NCBI GenBank assembly: GCA_012523895.1
Contig: JAAYSZ010000010.1
Location: 21,130-85,129 of the forward strand
DNA length: 64,000 nt
Direction of reading: 5' to 3'
Origin: Erysipelotrichaceae bacterium
GTDB lineage: Bacteria > Bacillota_I > Bacilli_A > Erysipelotrichales > Erysipelotrichaceae
The notes under the pieces were generated by a model that ran no database searches, had not been told where the DNA came from, and was given only the letters and a program-made list of their open reading frames with translations. Below are positions 28,030 through 36,666 of the stretch, in pieces. The translations under genes and the position numbers were made by a program. The first letter of the stretch is position 1. Every line of letters starts with the position of its first letter.

Positions 28030-28356
28030 TTATTTCCCTCCTTTGATTTCATTTCCACTTTTTTTATTAATTCTTATTTTGTTGCCTTTTTTATCTGTTG
28101 AATAACCAACTCTACCAGCAACTTTTGCTTTAGTGTCATAAACTAAAACGTTTGAAGCATCAATACCTTTTTCAAATTCTACAATTCCACCATCTGGATT
28201 CATTTGACTAGGTTTTAATGACTTTTTAACAAGGTTTACACCTTCTACAATAATTTTGTTTGTTTTAGCATTAACTGCTTTAACCTCACCGATTGTACCT
28301 TTATAGTGACCGGTGATTACTTTGACTTTATCGCCTACTTTAATTTTCATATTCAT
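28030..28356 (-). CDS. rplX: 50S ribosomal protein L24
   Basis: The 108 residues start with the KOW motif KIKVGDKVKVITGHYKGTIGEV and continue VEGVNLVKKSLKPSQMNPDGGI. L24 initiates large-subunit assembly. Two ATG codons two residues apart are possible starts; the upstream one at 28356 is 4 nt from GGAG, the other 10 nt. Confidence 0.98.
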   Translation of the reverse strand: MNMKIKVGDKVKVITGHYKGTIGEVKAVNAKTNKIIVEGVNLVKKSLKPSQMNPDGGIVEFEKGIDASNVLVYDTKAKVAGRVGYSTDKKGNKIRINKKSGNEIKGGK

Positions 28357-28365
28357 CGATCTCCT

Positions 28366-28734
28366 TTACAATACTTCCGGTGCCAATGACACGATTTTCA
28401 TAAAATTCTTTTCTCTTAGCTCTCTTGCAACAGGTCCAAAGATACGTGTCCCTCTTGGAGTCATATCATCTTTAAGGATAACGCCTGCATTATCATCAAA
28501 CTTGATGTATGATCCATTAGCTCTTCTTAAACCATATTTACTTCTTACAATAACAGCCTTAATAACTTCACCTTTTTTTACAGTGCCACCAGGTGTAGCT
28601 TCTTTTACAGAACATACAACAACATCTCCGATGTTTGCGTATTTTCTTCCACTTCCACCTAGAACCCTAATAACTAGCAGTTCTCTAGCACCAGTATTAT
28701 CAGCGACTCTTATTCTTGTTTCTTGTTGAATCAT
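28366..28734 (-). CDS. rplN: 50S ribosomal protein L14
   Basis: The 122 residues start [27 protein letters not shown] and include the L14 signature [28 protein letters not shown]. Full length and standard position between rpsQ and rplX. Confidence 0.99.
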   Translation of the reverse strand: MIQQETRIRVADNTGARELLVIRVLGGSGRKYANIGDVVVCSVKEATPGGTVKKGEVIKAVIVRSKYGLRRANGSYIKFDDNAGVILKDDMTPRGTRIFGPVARELREKNFMKIVSLAPEVL

Positions 28735-28755
28735 CTCTTTTATCCTCCCTAATGC

Positions 28756-29019
28756 TTAAAGAATTACTGCTTTTTCAATAATCCTAACTAAACGGAATCT
28801 TTTTGTAGCACTTAATGGACGAGTTTCCATAATAAGTACTGTATCTCCGATCTTAGCTTCGTTTAATTCATCATGTGCTTTATATTTTTTAGTATACTTT
28901 ACGCGTTTTGAATACAATGGGTGTCTCTTTTTTATTGTGATTTCAACTGTAACTGTTTTATCCATTTTATCTGATACAACAGTACCGCGTAATACTTTAC
29001 GTTTTGCTCTTTCCATCAC
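28756..29019 (-). CDS. rpsQ: 30S ribosomal protein S17
   Basis: The 87 residues contain [16 protein letters not shown] and the signature [27 protein letters not shown] of S17, an OB-fold protein that binds the 5' domain of 16S rRNA. Confidence 0.99.
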   Translation of the reverse strand: MMERAKRKVLRGTVVSDKMDKTVTVEITIKKRHPLYSKRVKYTKKYKAHDELNEAKIGDTVLIMETRPLSATKRFRLVRIIEKAVIL

Positions 29020-29028
29020 TTTTTCCTC

Positions 29029-29232
29029 CTATTGTTGTGTTTCGCTAACGCGTTCAGTAATAATTGTTTTGATTCTAGCTATAGTCTTTCTAACTTGTTT
29101 AATTCTTGAAGGGTTTTCTAATTGACCAGTAGCTTGTTGGAAGCGTAGATTAAATAGTTCTTCTTTTAATGAAATAACTTCTTTATTTAGTTCTTCGTTA
29201 CTTTTTGATCTAATTTCTTTTATATTCATCAT
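29029..29232 (-). CDS. rpmC: 50S ribosomal protein L29
   Basis: The 67 residues form the two-helix L29 hairpin ([55 protein letters not shown]). L29 lies at the tunnel exit and helps dock trigger factor and SRP. Confidence 0.99.
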   Translation of the reverse strand: MMNIKEIRSKSNEELNKEVISLKEELFNLRFQQATGQLENPSRIKQVRKTIARIKTIITERVSETQQ

Positions 29233-29234
29233 AA

Positions 29235-29657
29235 CTATTTCTTAGCCTCCTTACCTTTTTTTACAAATCTTGTTTTAACAGGGAATTTGTGAGCCGCAAG
29301 CCTTAATGCTTCTCTTGCTACTTCTTCACTTACTCCGCCTACTTCTAACAAAACTCTTCCTGCCTTTACTACAGCAACCCATCCTTCTGGTGATCCTTTA
29401 CCAGATCCCATACGAACTTCTAATGGTTTTTTAGTAACTGCATGATGAGGGAATATTTTAATCCAAACTTGACCCTCACGATTCATATAACGAGTACATG
29501 CGATTCTCGCCGCTTCAATTTGGCGGTTAGAGATATATGCACCTTCTTCTGCAACTAATCCATATTCACCAAAATGTACTGTTCTTCCCGATGTAGACTT
29601 ACCTTCATAGCTAAGTCTATGCGGTCTTCTATATTTAGTTCTTTTAGGCATTAACAT
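29235..29657 (-). CDS. rplP: 50S ribosomal protein L16
   Basis: The 140 residues start [14 protein letters not shown] and include the L16 signatures [27 protein letters not shown] and [24 protein letters not shown]16 is placed near the A site. It overlaps neither neighbour; 2 nt separate it from rpsC. Confidence 0.99.
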   Translation of the reverse strand: MLMPKRTKYRRPHRLSYEGKSTSGRTVHFGEYGLVAEEGAYISNRQIEAARIACTRYMNREGQVWIKIFPHHAVTKKPLEVRMGSGKGSPEGWVAVVKAGRVLLEVGGVSEEVAREALRLAAHKFPVKTRFVKKGKEAKK

Positions 29658-29659
29658 AA

Positions 29660-30430
29660 TTAATTACCTCCTTCAGTGCTTGCTGAAGTCGTTTTTGGAG
29701 CGCTTGTTCTTCTAGTGTTTCTTCTTCTATCATTTTTGAAGCGTCTTCCTCTAGGAGCCTTAGCTGCTTCTGGTTCTTTTACCATTTGTCCAGGTAATAC
29801 TTCACCTCTACAAATCCAAACCTTAACACCTAATTTTCCATAAGTAGTGTCTGCTTCTTCCCAAGCATAATCGATATCAGCTCTAAGTGAATGTAATGGA
29901 ACAATTCCTTCTGAATATCCTTCACTTCTAGCCATATCAGCTCCACCTAAACGACCAGATACAGATGTTTTAATTCCTTTAGCACCTGATCTCATTGTTT
30001 GTTGTATTGCTCTTTTTTGTGTAATTCTAAATGATTGACGAGCTTCTAATCCTTCTGCAATTTTTCTAGCAACTAGTCTTGCATCTAAATCAGGGTTAGC
30101 AACTTCAATAATATCAATCTTTAAAGTTTTACCTTTTGTAACTTTGTTTAAACCTTTTTTCACTTCATCAATCATGTTTAAACCTTTTGCTGTTTTACCT
30201 AGTGCAACACCAGGTCTAGCGCATCTAATCATTACATGAATATCATTCTTAGATTTTCTTTCAATTTCAATTCTAGAAATATAAGCATCTACAAGAGTTT
30301 TTTCTAGATATTCACGAACTTTGATATCTTCATTTAGGAATTCGCCATAGTTATCATCAGCATACCATCTTGAATCCCAATCACGTATTATACCAACGCG
30401 TAATCCTATTGGACTTACTTTTTGACCCAT
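29660..30430 (-). CDS. rpsC: 30S ribosomal protein S3
   Basis: The 256 residues begin [25 protein letters not shown] and contain the KH domain and [50 protein letters not shown]3 forms part of the mRNA entry helicase site. The C-terminus carries a basic, low-complexity extension ([19 protein letters not shown]...) about 25 residues longer than in many Firmicutes. Confidence 0.99.
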   Translation of the reverse strand: MGQKVSPIGLRVGIIRDWDSRWYADDNYGEFLNEDIKVREYLEKTLVDAYISRIEIERKSKNDIHVMIRCARPGVALGKTAKGLNMIDEVKKGLNKVTKGKTLKIDIIEVANPDLDARLVARKIAEGLEARQSFRITQKRAIQQTMRSGAKGIKTSVSGRLGGADMARSEGYSEGIVPLHSLRADIDYAWEEADTTYGKLGVKVWICRGEVLPGQMVKEPEAAKAPRGRRFKNDRRRNTRRTSAPKTTSASTEGGN

Positions 30431-30442
30431 ATTGAATTCCTC

Positions 30443-30775
30443 CTATCTTTCTTCTACCACAACTGTAATGTGGCTTGTTCTTTTTAATATTTGTGAAGCA
30501 CTTCCTTTTGCACGAGCTCTATATCTTTTTAAAGTTAGACCCTCGTTTGCATAACATGATTTAATATATAGTTTGTTTTCATCTAAATCATGATTGTTAG
30601 TAGCATTTGCCATTGCTGATTTTACTACCTTGCTCACTTGTACAGCAGCATGATTAGGTGTGAATTTTAAGATATTTAATGCTTCCTCAACATCTTTTCC
30701 TCTTACAAGGTCTAACACCAATCTTACTTTACGAGGAGCAATACGTACTGTTTTAGCTGTTGCTTTAACTTCCAT
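30443..30775 (-). CDS. rplV: 50S ribosomal protein L22
   Basis: The 110 residues have [19 protein letters not shown] and the loop end [25 protein letters not shown]22 lines the peptide exit tunnel; the beta-hairpin tip is where macrolide resistance changes fall. Nothing unusual is seen. Confidence 0.99.
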   Translation of the reverse strand: MEVKATAKTVRIAPRKVRLVLDLVRGKDVEEALNILKFTPNHAAVQVSKVVKSAMANATNNHDLDENKLYIKSCYANEGLTLKRYRARAKGSASQILKRTSHITVVVEER

Positions 30776-30790
30776 TATTTTCTCCTCCTA

Positions 30791-31066
30791 TTATCTACGG
30801 TCATTTTTGCCATCACCGTGGCCACCGCTTCTTCTTGTCATTACAAATTCGCCTAATTTATGTCCAACCATATCTTCAGTTACATAAACTGGAACGTGTT
30901 CTTTACCATTATGAACCGCAAACGTGTGTTCAACAAAGTTTGGGAAAATAGTAGAACGACGTGACCAAGTCTTAATAACTTCTTTTTTACCAGACTTGTT
31001 TAATTCTTTCACTTTTTTCATTAAGTGATCATCACAGAATGGACCCTTTTTTAAACTTCTTGTCAT
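30791..31066 (-). CDS. rpsS: 30S ribosomal protein S19
   Basis: The 91 residues start [18 protein letters not shown] and include [38 protein letters not shown]19 forms the head complex with S13. Length is normal. Confidence 0.99.
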   Translation of the reverse strand: MTRSLKKGPFCDDHLMKKVKELNKSGKKEVIKTWSRRSTIFPNFVEHTFAVHNGKEHVPVYVTEDMVGHKLGEFVMTRRSGGHGDGKNDRR

Positions 31067-31081
31067 TTTTACTCTCCTTCC

Positions 31082-31915
31082 CTATTTACCCTTACGTCTA
31101 CGAACGATTAGTTCGTCACTCTTTTTCTTAGTCTTACGAGTTTTAACACCCATAGCTTTTTTACCCCAAGGTGTCATTGGTGATTTTCTACCAATTGGTG
31201 TACGTCCTTCACCACCACCGTGAGGGTGATCTACTGGGTTCATAACAGAACCTCTTACAGTAGGTCTAATTCCTAACCATCTTGAACGTCCAGCTTTACC
31301 TAAGTTAACTAAGCTATAATCAGAATTTCCTACTGAACCAATTGTAGCTCTACAATTACTTAAGAACTTTCTTACTTCTCCTGAAGATAATCTAACAGTT
31401 ACATGCTTACCTTCAAATGCAAGAATTTGTGCAGAACATCCAGCACTTCTAGCAATTTGACCTCCCTTACCAGGAACAAGTTCGATGTTATGTACTGTTG
31501 TACCTTCTGGAATGTTTCTCATTTCCATTGCATTTCCAACTTTAATGTCACATGCTTCTCCTGAAATGATTTCTGTTCCAACTGTTAGTCCTTCTGGAGC
31601 TATAATGTATCTTTTTTCTCCATCAGCATAATGCAATAATGCAATATTTGCTGATCTATTAGGATCATATTCGATTGTTGCAACTTTTGCAGGAATATTA
31701 TCCTTATTACGTTTAAAGTCAATTAAACGATATTTTTGTTTATGTCCACCACCTTGATGGCGTGTTGTTATACGACCTGTATTGTTACGTCCACCTTTTT
31801 TATTTAAAGGTACTAGTAATGACTTCTCTGGAGTAGTACATGTAATCTCTGTATTAGCAAGAGTTGTCATTCCTCTACGTCCTGGGGTCGTTGGTTTATA
31901 CTTTTTAATACCCAT
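31082..31915 (-). CDS. rplB: 50S ribosomal protein L2
   Basis: The 277 residues carry the L2 start ([16 protein letters not shown]), [15 protein letters not shown] and the C-terminal peptidyl-transferase-proximal motif [22 protein letters not shown] with the conserved histidines. A 60-nt gap with hairpins precedes the gene. Confidence 0.99.
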   Translation of the reverse strand: MGIKKYKPTTPGRRGMTTLANTEITCTTPEKSLLVPLNKKGGRNNTGRITTRHQGGGHKQKYRLIDFKRNKDNIPAKVATIEYDPNRSANIALLHYADGEKRYIIAPEGLTVGTEIISGEACDIKVGNAMEMRNIPEGTTVHNIELVPGKGGQIARSAGCSAQILAFEGKHVTVRLSSGEVRKFLSNCRATIGSVGNSDYSLVNLGKAGRSRWLGIRPTVRGSVMNPVDHPHGGGEGRTPIGRKSPMTPWGKKAMGVKTRKTKKKSDELIVRRRKGK

Positions 31916-31916
31916 T

Positions 31917-31972
31917 TCTTATCTTCCTTTCGCATTTATCCGGAGATAGCGATCTTCCTCCGATAGTTTTAT
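31917..31972 (-). other. Hairpin pair in the rplW-rplB gap
   Basis: The minus strand holds CGATA-N4-TATCG overlapping a second stem TATCGGAG / CTCCGGATA with a 12-nt loop. The two share TATCG, so they exclude each other. No T run follows. A role in mRNA processing or control is possible. Confidence 0.4.
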
Positions 31973-31975
31973 CGA

Positions 31976-32263
31976 TTAATAATTGAATAAATCGATGTCT
32001 TGGCCTTCTGCCAATTTTACAATAGCCTTTTTATATGAACTTGTTCTTCCAATATAACGGCCAACTCTTTTTAGTTTTCCACTAACATTTACTGTATGAA
32101 CTGAAACTACATTCACATTGAATATTTCTTCAATTGCTTGTCTAATAGCAATCTTATTTGCTTTTTTATCAACCTTAAATGTATAAGTGTTGTTTTCTTG
32201 TGTCAGTTTCATTGTTTTTTCAGTAATGATAGGACTAATAATTATATCTCTAGCGTTACTCAT
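31976..32263 (-). CDS. rplW: 50S ribosomal protein L23
   Basis: From the ATG at 32263 the protein has 95 residues starting [31 protein letters not shown], typical L23. A TTG three codons upstream overlaps rplD and is closer to GGGGAGG, so it could be used. L23 docks trigger factor and SRP at the tunnel exit. Confidence 0.97.
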   Translation of the reverse strand: MSNARDIIISPIITEKTMKLTQENNTYTFKVDKKANKIAIRQAIEEIFNVNVVSVHTVNVSGKLKRVGRYIGRTSSYKKAIVKLAEGQDIDLFNY

Positions 32264-32264
32264 T

Positions 32265-32894
32265 TTATGCAAATACCTCCCCAGCTTTAACTGCTGCAGC
32301 CTCAGTAATTACTAAGCGATCTGCATTTGCTACATCATAAACGTTTAATGATTCAACTGTTAATAACATAGCATTTGGGATATTTCTCATTGATAGATAT
32401 GCATTATCGAAATCTTCACTAATGTCTGCAACAAATAATGTTTTTCTATCAAAATTAAATTTATCCATCATTGCCTTAAATTCTTTTGTTTTAATTTCAT
32501 CAAATTTAATTGATTCAATTACTGTAAATGAATCTTCAGCAACCTTTTGACTTAGAATTGATCTTAAAGCCAATTTTCTAACTTTACGGTTCATTTTGAA
32601 TCCGTATTTTCTAGGTTTAGGTCCAAATGCGATACCACCTTTTCTCATTCCAGCAGCTCTTGTTGAACCTTGTCTTGCTCTACCTGTTCCTTTTTGTCTA
32701 AATGGTTTTCTTCCACCACCTGAAACTTCAGATTGTACTTTTGTGCTGTGTGTACCTTGACGTAAACTTGCTTGTTGCAACAGTATTGCATCAAATATCG
32801 CTTGTTTATTTGGTTCTATATTAAATACAGCATCATTTAATTCAATTTCTTTAACTACTTTAGCATCAAGGCTATATACATTAATCTTAGTCAT
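32265..32894 (-). CDS. rplD: 50S ribosomal protein L4
   Basis: The 209 residues contain the basic tunnel loop [36 protein letters not shown] (about 58-93) and the globular domain with [10 protein letters not shown]4 lines the exit tunnel and, in E. coli, autoregulates the S10 operon. Confidence 0.99.
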   Translation of the reverse strand: MTKINVYSLDAKVVKEIELNDAVFNIEPNKQAIFDAILLQQASLRQGTHSTKVQSEVSGGGRKPFRQKGTGRARQGSTRAAGMRKGGIAFGPKPRKYGFKMNRKVRKLALRSILSQKVAEDSFTVIESIKFDEIKTKEFKAMMDKFNFDRKTLFVADISEDFDNAYLSMRNIPNAMLLTVESLNVYDVANADRLVITEAAAVKAGEVFA

Positions 32895-32896
32895 AA

Positions 32897-33577
32897 TTAT
32901 TCAGCCTCCTCTTCCGCTTTATCATAGCTTAATAAATTAACTGCTTTTTTGTTTTTTACACTTTTCACAGTTTCTTTAACAACTACTAATCCTCTTTTTG
33001 GTCCAGGAACGTTTCCTTTTACCAAAATGTAGTTTTGTTCAACATCAACCTTAATTACTTGAAGGTTTTGGTTTGTTGTTGTTAATACTCCTTCGTGTCC
33101 TGCCATTGCAGCACCTTTTCTGATTACTGCAATTCTTCCTGCAGATGCAAGAGAACCTATGTGTCTATGATGTCCAGAACCATGTGAGCGTGGACCTCTA
33201 GCAGCATTGTTCCTATAAATAGTTCCCATGTAGCCTTTACCTTTACTCACGCCTGTAACATCTACCATATCACCAGCGGAAAAGATATCGACTTTAACTT
33301 CTTGTCCAACTTCTAGTTCATCCATTCCTTTGAATTCGCGAATGAATTTCTTAGGAGTTGTATTAGCTTTTGACGCATGACCTTTTTCAGCCTTATTAGC
33401 ACGGTTTTCTTTAACATCTTCAAATCCTAACTGAATTGCATTGTAACCATCATTTTCCATAGTTTTCTTTTGCATAACTACGTTTGGTGTTGCTTCAATT
33501 ACAGTTACTGGAATTAGTACACCTTCTTCGCTAAATACTTGTGTCATTCCAAGTTTGCGTCCCAATATTCCTTTCAT
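32897..33577 (-). CDS. rplC: 50S ribosomal protein L3
   Basis: The 226 residues start [18 protein letters not shown] and contain [36 protein letters not shown], the L3 centre that reaches the peptidyl transferase site. The C-terminal end has a lysine-rich, acidic tail ([19 protein letters not shown]). Confidence 0.99.
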   Translation of the reverse strand: MKGILGRKLGMTQVFSEEGVLIPVTVIEATPNVVMQKKTMENDGYNAIQLGFEDVKENRANKAEKGHASKANTTPKKFIREFKGMDELEVGQEVKVDIFSAGDMVDVTGVSKGKGYMGTIYRNNAARGPRSHGSGHHRHIGSLASAGRIAVIRKGAAMAGHEGVLTTTNQNLQVIKVDVEQNYILVKGNVPGPKRGLVVVKETVKSVKNKKAVNLLSYDKAEEEAE

Positions 33578-33596
33578 AATGTTTTCTGTTCCTTTC

Positions 33597-33914
33597 TTAT
33601 AACTTAATTTCGATTTCTACACCACTTGCTAAATCTAATCTAGTAAGAGCATCCATTGTTTCAGGACTTGGCCCAATAATTTCAATTAAGCGTTTGTGTG
33701 TTCTTTGTTCGAATTGTTCACGTGCATCCTTATATTTATGTACTGCACGTAATACCGTAATAATTTCTTTTTCTGTTGGTAACGGTACTGGACCAACAAC
33801 TTTTTTTGCGCCATGATCATTAGCTGTTCTAACAATCTTTTCGCAAGCCGCATCTATTGAGCGGTGTTCGTAAGCTTTCAAACGAATTCTTACTGAGTTT
33901 TTTGCTTTTGCCAT
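33597..33914 (-). CDS. rpsJ: 30S ribosomal protein S10
   Basis: The 105 residues include [23 protein letters not shown] and [17 protein letters not shown], the S10 signatures; S10 (NusE) also takes part in antitermination. First gene of the ribosomal operon. AGGAGGAAA precedes the ATG at 33914. Confidence 0.99.
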   Translation of the reverse strand: MAKAKNSVRIRLKAYEHRSIDAACEKIVRTANDHGAKKVVGPVPLPTEKEIITVLRAVHKYKDAREQFEQRTHKRLIEIIGPSPETMDALTRLDLASGVEIEIKL

Positions 33915-34039
33915 GAAATTTTCCTCCTTATTTTCACTTCTATCTAAGTGATAGAATCGCTCCGTGGAAATTCCCCGGTTTATACTCTACTAACAACGCG
34001 TGTCAGTGTGCCGGCAACCTCCCACATCTTTGCGAGTGC
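33915..34039 (-). promoter_or_regulatory. Structured leader upstream of rpsJ
   Basis: The predicted transcript starts near 34039, giving a leader of about 125 nt that is far more GC-rich than the surrounding intergenic DNA. It contains a TCTATC-N5-GATAGA hairpin before the ribosome binding site and a conserved-looking segment (GGGAGGTTGCCGGCACAC). The rest of the 354-nt gap (34081-34216) is AT-rich without visible features. It may be an autoregulatory r-protein leader. Confidence 0.55.
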
Positions 34040-34045
34040 CTAAGT

Positions 34046-34074
34046 ATTCTATAATAAATCTGATGTTTATGCAA
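34046..34074 (-). promoter_or_regulatory. Promoter of the S10-spc-alpha operon
   Basis: On the minus strand TTGCAT (34069-34074), a 17-nt spacer and TAGAAT (34046-34051). Start near 34039. Confidence 0.75.
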
Positions 34075-34216
34075 GTAAAAGGTGAAAAAAATATATGTTT
34101 TTTTGAAATATTTATATTTTTTGAAGTTTTTTTATAATAATTTCATTTATTTACATGATTTTATTATCTATTTTCTTATATAAAGTTGAATATATATATT
34201 ATTTTATATTTATATA

Positions 34217-34244
34217 TTGACATTTATACATGATAAAATATAAA
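34217..34244 (+). promoter_or_regulatory. Promoter of the Fe-S protein gene
   Basis: A perfect TTGACA (34217-34222), a 16-nt spacer and TATAAA (34239-34244), leaving a short leader before TAGGAGA and the ATG at 34269. Confidence 0.7.
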
Positions 34245-34268
34245 TGGTTAATATTTTAGGAGAGTTAA

Positions 34269-35210
34269 ATGGCAAATGTAGATAAATGTATTAAATGTGG
34301 TAAATGCACAAGAAATTGTGAATTTTTATCAAAGTACAATTTAGACTTTAGTTGTAAGGAAAAATTATATAATCTAGCTTTTCATTGTTTTTTATGTGGT
34401 AAGTGTAATGAAGTTTGTCCTATGAATATTGACTGTATGGAATACATATTAGAATTAAGAAGAAAAAAAATAAATGAAAACAAAGGAAATGTTTTCGAAA
34501 AAGAATATAAAGAAACAATAGTTGAAAAAACTAATTATCCTTTTAAAAACTATGACCAATCAAATGCTAAAGTTGTTTTCTTTCCTGGATGTAACTTTCC
34601 TTTAATATATCCTGAAACAACAAAAGTTATATATCAGCTTTTAAAAGATAATATTAATGCTGGTCTAGCAATTGATTGTTGTGGTAAACCTATATCTGAT
34701 TTAGGTCTACTTGAAGAAGAAAATAAAATTGTTAATGAAATAAATACTAATTTTAAACAACTTCAAGTTGAAGAAATTGTTGTGGCTTGTGCAAATTGTT
34801 ACTACTTTTTCAAAGATAAATTAGATGTTAAAGTAACAAGCATTTTTAAGAAACTTAAAGAACTTAATTTAGGGAAAAAGATAGAAATATCAAATATGAA
34901 TATATTTACGCCTTGTCAAGATAGAGTAAAACAAGATTGGTTAAATGATTTAAAAGACTTTTTACCTGAAGATTATAAAACTACAAATCTTGGACAATGT
35001 TGTGGTCTAGGTGCAAGTGCAAAAATTAAAGAACCTGAAATATACAATAAACTATCTTCACAATTTAATAATTTTGATGAAGGTAATATATTTGTATATT
35101 GCGCTTCTTGTGCTGCTGTTTTTATAAATGCTGGTAGTCCTATTGTTAAACATGTTTTAACTGAAATATTAGAAACAAAAGAAAATGTAAACAAAAATTT
35201 TACTATTTAA
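34269..35210 (+). CDS. (Fe-S)-binding protein with CCG domains
   Basis: The 313 residues start with two 4Fe-4S ferredoxin motifs: CIKCGKCTRNCEF (about 7-19) and CFLCGKCNEVCPM (about 40-52). A GlpC/HdrB-like part follows, with CCG-type cysteines (GCNFPLIYPET, DCCGKPISD, CANCYYFF, GQCCGLGAS, YCASCAAVF). Such proteins pass electrons between flavoprotein dehydrogenases and other acceptors. No dehydrogenase partner gene is adjacent, so the donor is unknown. It appears complete and has its own promoter. Confidence 0.8.
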   Translation: MANVDKCIKCGKCTRNCEFLSKYNLDFSCKEKLYNLAFHCFLCGKCNEVCPMNIDCMEYILELRRKKINENKGNVFEKEYKETIVEKTNYPFKNYDQSNAKVVFFPGCNFPLIYPETTKVIYQLLKDNINAGLAIDCCGKPISDLGLLEEENKIVNEINTNFKQLQVEEIVVACANCYYFFKDKLDVKVTSIFKKLKELNLGKKIEISNMNIFTPCQDRVKQDWLNDLKDFLPEDYKTTNLGQCCGLGASAKIKEPEIYNKLSSQFNNFDEGNIFVYCASCAAVFINAGSPIVKHVLTEILETKENVNKNFTI

Positions 35211-35248
35211 ATTAAAGTATTTGTTATACTTAATAAAAGGTGGTACAT

Positions 35249-35917
35249 ATGTTATTTTTTAAAAAGAAAATCAAAAAACCAACAGTTGTAGCTATACATG
35301 GTTTTGGTGTTAGAGGTATACATGAATTTGAAAATTTAAAAAAAGCCCTTTTAGAAAAGGGTTATGATTTTAAAACAATCCAAATGTTTGATATAGAAGA
35401 TCAAACTGATACAGACTGGACTGCTTGGGTATCAAAAGCAAAAAATCTTATAACTGATGTTGCATATTATAACGATATAGTTTTAGTTGGTTTTTCAATG
35501 GGTGGAGTAATCGCAAGTTATCTTGCAAACTCTTATAGAGTTAAAAAATTAGTTTTACTTGCACCATCATTTGAATACTTAACTCCAAGTAAGGTAATAG
35601 ATAACATACCTAAACCTTTTGTAAAAGAAGAAAAACCTAAAATGCCATCAAACTTTACTCCAGCATTTATGGATGTTGTTAGTAATTGTAAAGATTCTAT
35701 AAATGATATAAGTATTCCTACATTAATGATTCATTGTGAAAACGATGAAGTAATACCTTTATCTTCTAGTGAAAAAAACATAAAAAAAATACCAGTTGAC
35801 AATAAAGCATTAATCACAATTAGTGAAGGTCAACATAGAATTTTAGATGATAAAATTGCTGGACCTATTGCAATTAATAATATAATAAGCTTTATTGAAA
35901 ATGATATTTTATTTTAA
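35249..35917 (+). CDS. Alpha/beta hydrolase
   Basis: The ATG at 35249, 5 nt after AAGGTGG, is chosen over an in-frame GTG at 35240 that is part of the ribosome binding site. The 222 residues show an oxyanion loop AIHGFGVRG (about 15-23), nucleophile elbow GFSMGG (serine about residue 84), acidic residue in HCENDEVIP (about 168-176) and catalytic histidine in GQHRIL. This is a cytoplasmic esterase or lipase-like enzyme of unknown substrate. A short hydrophobic N-terminus is not a signal peptide. Confidence 0.85.
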   Translation: MLFFKKKIKKPTVVAIHGFGVRGIHEFENLKKALLEKGYDFKTIQMFDIEDQTDTDWTAWVSKAKNLITDVAYYNDIVLVGFSMGGVIASYLANSYRVKKLVLLAPSFEYLTPSKVIDNIPKPFVKEEKPKMPSNFTPAFMDVVSNCKDSINDISIPTLMIHCENDEVIPLSSSEKNIKKIPVDNKALITISEGQHRILDDKIAGPIAINNIISFIENDILF

Positions 35918-36580
35918 TTATTCAACATCAAATATTTCTAAGAGTTCATCAAAATGATGAATTCTTTTTATATCTGCATCGCTACCTCTTAAAGGATCAT
36001 TAAAGAACCATATAGGATACATCCCTGCTCTATGTGCTCCTAATATATCTGTCGCATAAGTATCACCTATAAAAGCAATTTCTTCAGGTTTTAAATTCAT
36101 TTCTTTTGCGGCCATTAAAAATATTTCTTTATTTGGTTTATGTATTCCATAATCTCCTGATACAAATACACATTCAAAATATTTTTTTAATCCTGTATTT
36201 TCTAACTTAGCATGTTGAGAATAAGAACTTCCATTAGTAATAACACCTAATCTATATTTTTTTCCTAATTTTTCAACTATTTCTTTACAATCTTTTTGTA
36301 AAACTTGATATAAAGGAAATTCTTTAACCCATTTGTCCATATATTTTCCAACATCAACATTAACTTTATATACTCTATTTAAATTTTCATATACATGTGA
36401 TTTAGTTATAGTCCCAAACTCATCCCAATTTAAACATCTTTGTACAATTGCATCAAATTCAACTCCATTAGGATCTAATTCAGGAAATATTTCTTTACAG
36501 TCTGCTTTATATTTATTATATGCAGATTGCATTCTATTAGATAATGTTCCATCATAATCAAAAAGTATTGCTTTTATCAT
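35918..36580 (-). CDS. HAD-family phosphatase
   Basis: The 220 residues have HAD motif I FDYDGTLSN (7-15; nucleophile Asp8), motif II GVITNGSS, the lysine of motif III in KPNKEIF (about 148), and motif IV AFIGDTYATDILGAHRAG (about 168-185). A helical cap lies between motifs I and II, as in the YjjG/phosphoglycolate-phosphatase group. It likely dephosphorylates a small metabolite. It is convergent with the hydrolase gene; the two ends abut. Confidence 0.88.
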   Translation of the reverse strand: MIKAILFDYDGTLSNRMQSAYNKYKADCKEIFPELDPNGVEFDAIVQRCLNWDEFGTITKSHVYENLNRVYKVNVDVGKYMDKWVKEFPLYQVLQKDCKEIVEKLGKKYRLGVITNGSSYSQHAKLENTGLKKYFECVFVSGDYGIHKPNKEIFLMAAKEMNLKPEEIAFIGDTYATDILGAHRAGMYPIWFFNDPLRGSDADIKRIHHFDELLEIFDVE

Positions 36581-36643
36581 TCTTTCAAACCCCCATACAT
36601 TACATTATACAGATTCTTATTAAAATATCATAAAATCGATATT

Positions 36644-36666
36644 AAAAGATGGAATAAATCCATCTT
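36644..36666 (-). terminator. Terminator of feoAB
   Basis: Arms AAGATGGA (36646-36653) and TCCATCTT (36659-36666) with a 5-nt loop. The stem overlaps the feoB stop codon, and TTTT follows on the minus strand. Confidence 0.65.
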
